Assembly (NCBI GenBank): GCA_028583605.1
Contig: CM053325.1
Location: forward strand, 48,244,987 to 48,308,986
Reading direction: 5' to 3'
Source: Dastarcus helophoroides
Taxonomy: Eukaryota > Arthropoda > Insecta > Coleoptera > Bothrideridae
DNA length: 64,000 nucleotides
Each line of letters opens with the position of its first letter. Position 1 is the first letter of the stretch. The notes under the pieces are model-generated. The model made no database searches, was not told the origin of the DNA, and worked only from the letters and a program-made list of their open reading frames with translations. Made by a program: the position numbers and the translations under genes. Below are positions 61,705 through 64,000 of the stretch, piece after piece.

Positions 61705-61965
61705 TCCAAGGAGTAAAAAGTTATTGATAATTTGCAACTGCCAAAGATCGTCCGTCGTATGGACTTCCTCTTCTTTTTCTATCTGTTTTTTGCGAATATA
61801 AAAAAGGGGAATTTTAGCAATACACTATATATGTATAACGCATATCAATTTAAGATCCTAAATATCTCTTAATTCCTCCAGCTTAATTTAAAATTTCCAG
61901 TTTCGACACATTTTTGCAAAGGTCTCCTTGCAACCCCCAAATTTTATTAACACCAGCCGCCCCTG

Positions 61966-62108
61966 TTAAAACGAATAATATGAAGATGAAATGAAAGTTA
62001 CATGAAATTGTGTAAAATTTTGAAAAAAAAATTGAAATTTCAAAAAAAAATTCCAATCTTACGTACAAAGTAAAAACTACTTTAAATATATAAATTTGAT
62101 GAGCCAAA
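61966..62108 (+). repeat. Degenerate A-rich tract, part 3
   Basis: Resumes immediately after the hAT element with the same unit type (aaaattttgaaaaaaaaattg, then aaatttcaaaaaaaaattcc). Confidence 0.55.
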
Positions 62109-62191
62109 ATAAACCGATATTTTTTTCGGTTTCGTTCCGGCGAAAATAACGGTTTATTCGGTTTTCGGTTCAGTTTCCGTTCGAAGCCCTA
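62109..62191 (-). mobile_element. hAT-like terminus (fragment)
   Basis: Read on the minus strand it starts TAGGGCTTCGAACGGAAACT and continues with gaaccgaaaaccg and repeated ccg/cgg words, a common hAT-type terminus. It may be the right end of the element whose body is the 55.0-62.1-kb tract. I found no left partner. Confidence 0.4.
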
Positions 62192-63079
62192 ATTTAAAGT
62201 ATATAATCAGATAACTTTATTGATATTTAAATTCACAATTTCTTAGTAGAAAAAAATATGACTAAGTATCTTCTAGTATTTTAGAAGAAGATGAAATGGA
62301 TGAAAGATCCCAATAAAATGAGTACAACTGAAAATAAATCGCAACAAAGCAAATTTAAGTTAGTTATTTTTGGAAGTCAATTCAACTTGCGGCACCTAGT
62401 GGGTAAAAATAAGAAACCTAATTAATGACCAACTCAAAATGTACCGAATTTTTTAACAAATTTACAAGTTGTCATGGTGAAATTTAGTTATTCATGCATT
62501 ACATCAAATATTAATTTAGATGAGTAATTACCACAACGTAAAAACAAAGAACCACATAATATAATTACATCAACAAGCACACATTAAATTTATAACGTCG
62601 ATCTATAAAGAGGTCATTTTCAATAATTCACCCAGATAACTATAAAAACCATATCGTTGTAATATGTCTAGTCCACATTACTCAATGTTACAAAACTACA
62701 AAAAGTATTTCCGGCAAATCGGTGTCATTTTTAAGCTATGTCTAAAATGGTAATTTTCATCAATCAACGAAACATAAAGCACTCCATACAATTTCTTTTT
62801 TATAGTCTCAAATGACATCGCAATAAAATTTCTAAACTTTGACATTAACAAAATTATTATTATTATTGAATAAAAATAGTAACAAAGTGAAAATATCTTA
62901 AAGAGAAGCCAGTAATACAAATAAACTTACTTTTATTTAACTTGCAGTCAAAAATCTTCAAAGAAAATATCAACGAATTGTTGTCTTTTTATGACATCTT
63001 GCACCATATGAACCAATTCATATTTTCGTCGGTTTTTACATTTTAAAATTCATATTACGAACGCATATATTGTCATTTT
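62192..63079. other. Unassigned AT-rich sequence
   Basis: No gene is supported; a short (TTA)n-like run is at about 62855-62870. Confidence 0.3.
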
Positions 63080-63335
63080 TCCTAATCGCTTCGCGTCGTT
63101 GAAGCTTTACCGCGTGGTTTTCTAGCAAAACTATTGTTTTTGTACTCACAAAATTGAAACGCATGCGTCCCTCGCAGGATTCAACACTGTGAAGAAATGT
63201 TATTGATTGTAGCGCCGTTCACCCCTTGGCGCGGTAGACGATGCACTGGCGGATGCGCGGGACCCCGTGTCCCTGCACCTACAGGACACCGGCCTCCGGA
63301 AATGCATGCAAACACGATTTAAATCTCCGGATCAG
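63080..63335. promoter_or_regulatory. CpG-rich island, candidate promoter
   Basis: This is by far the most GC- and CpG-rich stretch outside transposons. It contains gcttcgcgtcgttg, cccttggcgcggtagacgat and gcggatgcgcgggaccccgt. On the minus strand an ATG at about 63164 runs into GTGAGTAC, a good donor, but its phase (0) does not match the first visible Kelch exon, which needs phase 1. It may be the promoter or first non-coding exon of the Kelch gene or of a gene beyond the window. Confidence 0.35.
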
Positions 63336-64000
63336 TCGGTCGTTGCAAATGTAAATTAATTCGATTTGTTTAGAAGTCAAATTGATTAAGTTCCTCGCCT
63401 ATCTTGCTCTATACTTCAACTTCTTTTTCCGTAGTGTTTAAGCTACTTGTATCTAATTTTTCATTTTTTAAATTTTTAGCTATAAACACAAGAGGAATAA
63501 CTACATACATTTCAAACTTTTTTGTGATCTACATAACTAAAGAATTTGCTTTATTTTTGGACCTGTAACGTATGTAACAAAAGTTCCGGAAAAAAATAAT
63601 AAAAGGTTTTTTCTTAGTATCCAAGTAACAAAAAACAACACTGAAAGTGTACCTAATGTATTGTCTTTGATGGCATTTTTCTGCTGACTTGTTGCATCAA
63701 ATTCTGGAAGGTCAGATTATTTAATTCCCAAATTCCAAAAGTTCGGAATCATAACCGTTCTCAATTTTCGGTCTCCCAGCATTAATCATAAACTTTATTA
63801 CTCTTCAATCGAGGTACCTATGAAACAGGTTGGAGGGTTATCAGTAGAGCACTGAAGTTATAGCATTTGCCATTTGCCGCCATACTTGACAAATTTGAGA
63901 TTATTTTGCCATTTTTGGGGTTATTGCCATTTTTTGGCCAATTATTCAAAAAAGAAAGAAATCAAAATGAATTGATTTAACTGAGATCAATTACAATTTT
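63336..64000. other. Unassigned sequence
   Basis: No gene is supported. From 63869 to 63936 'gccattt' recurs several times (gcatttgccatttgccgcc ... ttgccatttttggg), a small degenerate repeat. Confidence 0.3.

Larger units (their letters stand above)
59346..61965 (+). mobile_element. hAT transposon remnant with 8-bp target duplication
   Basis: Left end CAGTGGCGGCTAGTG; right end on the minus strand CAGGGGCGGCTGGTG. The flanking 8-mers are ttaaaact (59338-59345) and ttaaaacg (61966-61973), 7 of 8 identical. Inside are a nested MITE (59492-60457), a 150-bp tandem array (60505-61278) and the hAT dimerisation domain (61468-61704). The rest of the transposase is gone. The A-rich tract resumes at 61966. 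Confidence 0.85.

Overview
This is a 64-kb stretch of an AT-rich animal nuclear genome, most likely an insect. The evidence is an intron-containing Kelch gene, a mariner transposon, Penelope-like and gypsy-type remnants, and LINEs of R1/LOA, CR1/Jockey and Dong/R4 type. A beetle is possible, but the order cannot be fixed from the sequence. I see no prokaryotic-style operon, CRISPR array, rRNA or convincing tRNA. Nearly everything outside the Kelch gene is transposon-derived and degraded.

Layout. 0-10 kb: a fragment of an insect repeat-family protein (519-950); two copies of a ~0.7-kb dispersed repeat, the second split by a 1.7-kb foldback element (7321-9034); and a hAT-like element nested in another (3988-6049 inside 3568-6382). 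10.8-14 kb: a 5'-truncated R1/LOA-type LINE with RT and RNase H. 14.2-20 kb: an internally deleted mariner, a 1.3-kb almost fully palindromic foldback, and a TA-flanked terminal-inverted-repeat (TIR) element carrying a THAP-domain relic and its own nested foldback. 22-27 kb: a degenerate A/T tract, a 138-bp tandem repeat, a scrambled Penelope endonuclease and a gypsy-type solo LTR. 27.1-31.2 kb: a decayed CR1/Jockey-group LINE. 31.2-41.2 kb: three minus-strand Dong/R4-like LINEs laid head to tail, each separated by (TTA)n. 43.2-53.0 kb: the one credible host gene, a minus-strand Kelch-repeat gene with six visible exons and an incomplete 5' end. 55.0-62.2 kb: one long degenerate A-rich tract broken by a pogo-type MITE and a 2.6-kb hAT element, which itself holds another MITE and a 150-bp tandem array. 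63.1-63.3 kb: a CpG-rich island that could be a promoter.

The Kelch gene is under coding constraint: reading frame is kept through six exons with canonical splice sites. Every junction I can place is phase 1, so all five internal exons are symmetrical. The transposons are mostly dead, but their nesting gives a relative history: (TTA)n tails recur at every LINE boundary between 31 and 41 kb, and the A-rich tracts are the bodies of, or landing sites for, hAT-like elements. No unknown multi-gene system is evident. The best candidates for new description are the A-rich tract family with hAT-like ends, the giant foldbacks, and the all-phase-1 Kelch gene.
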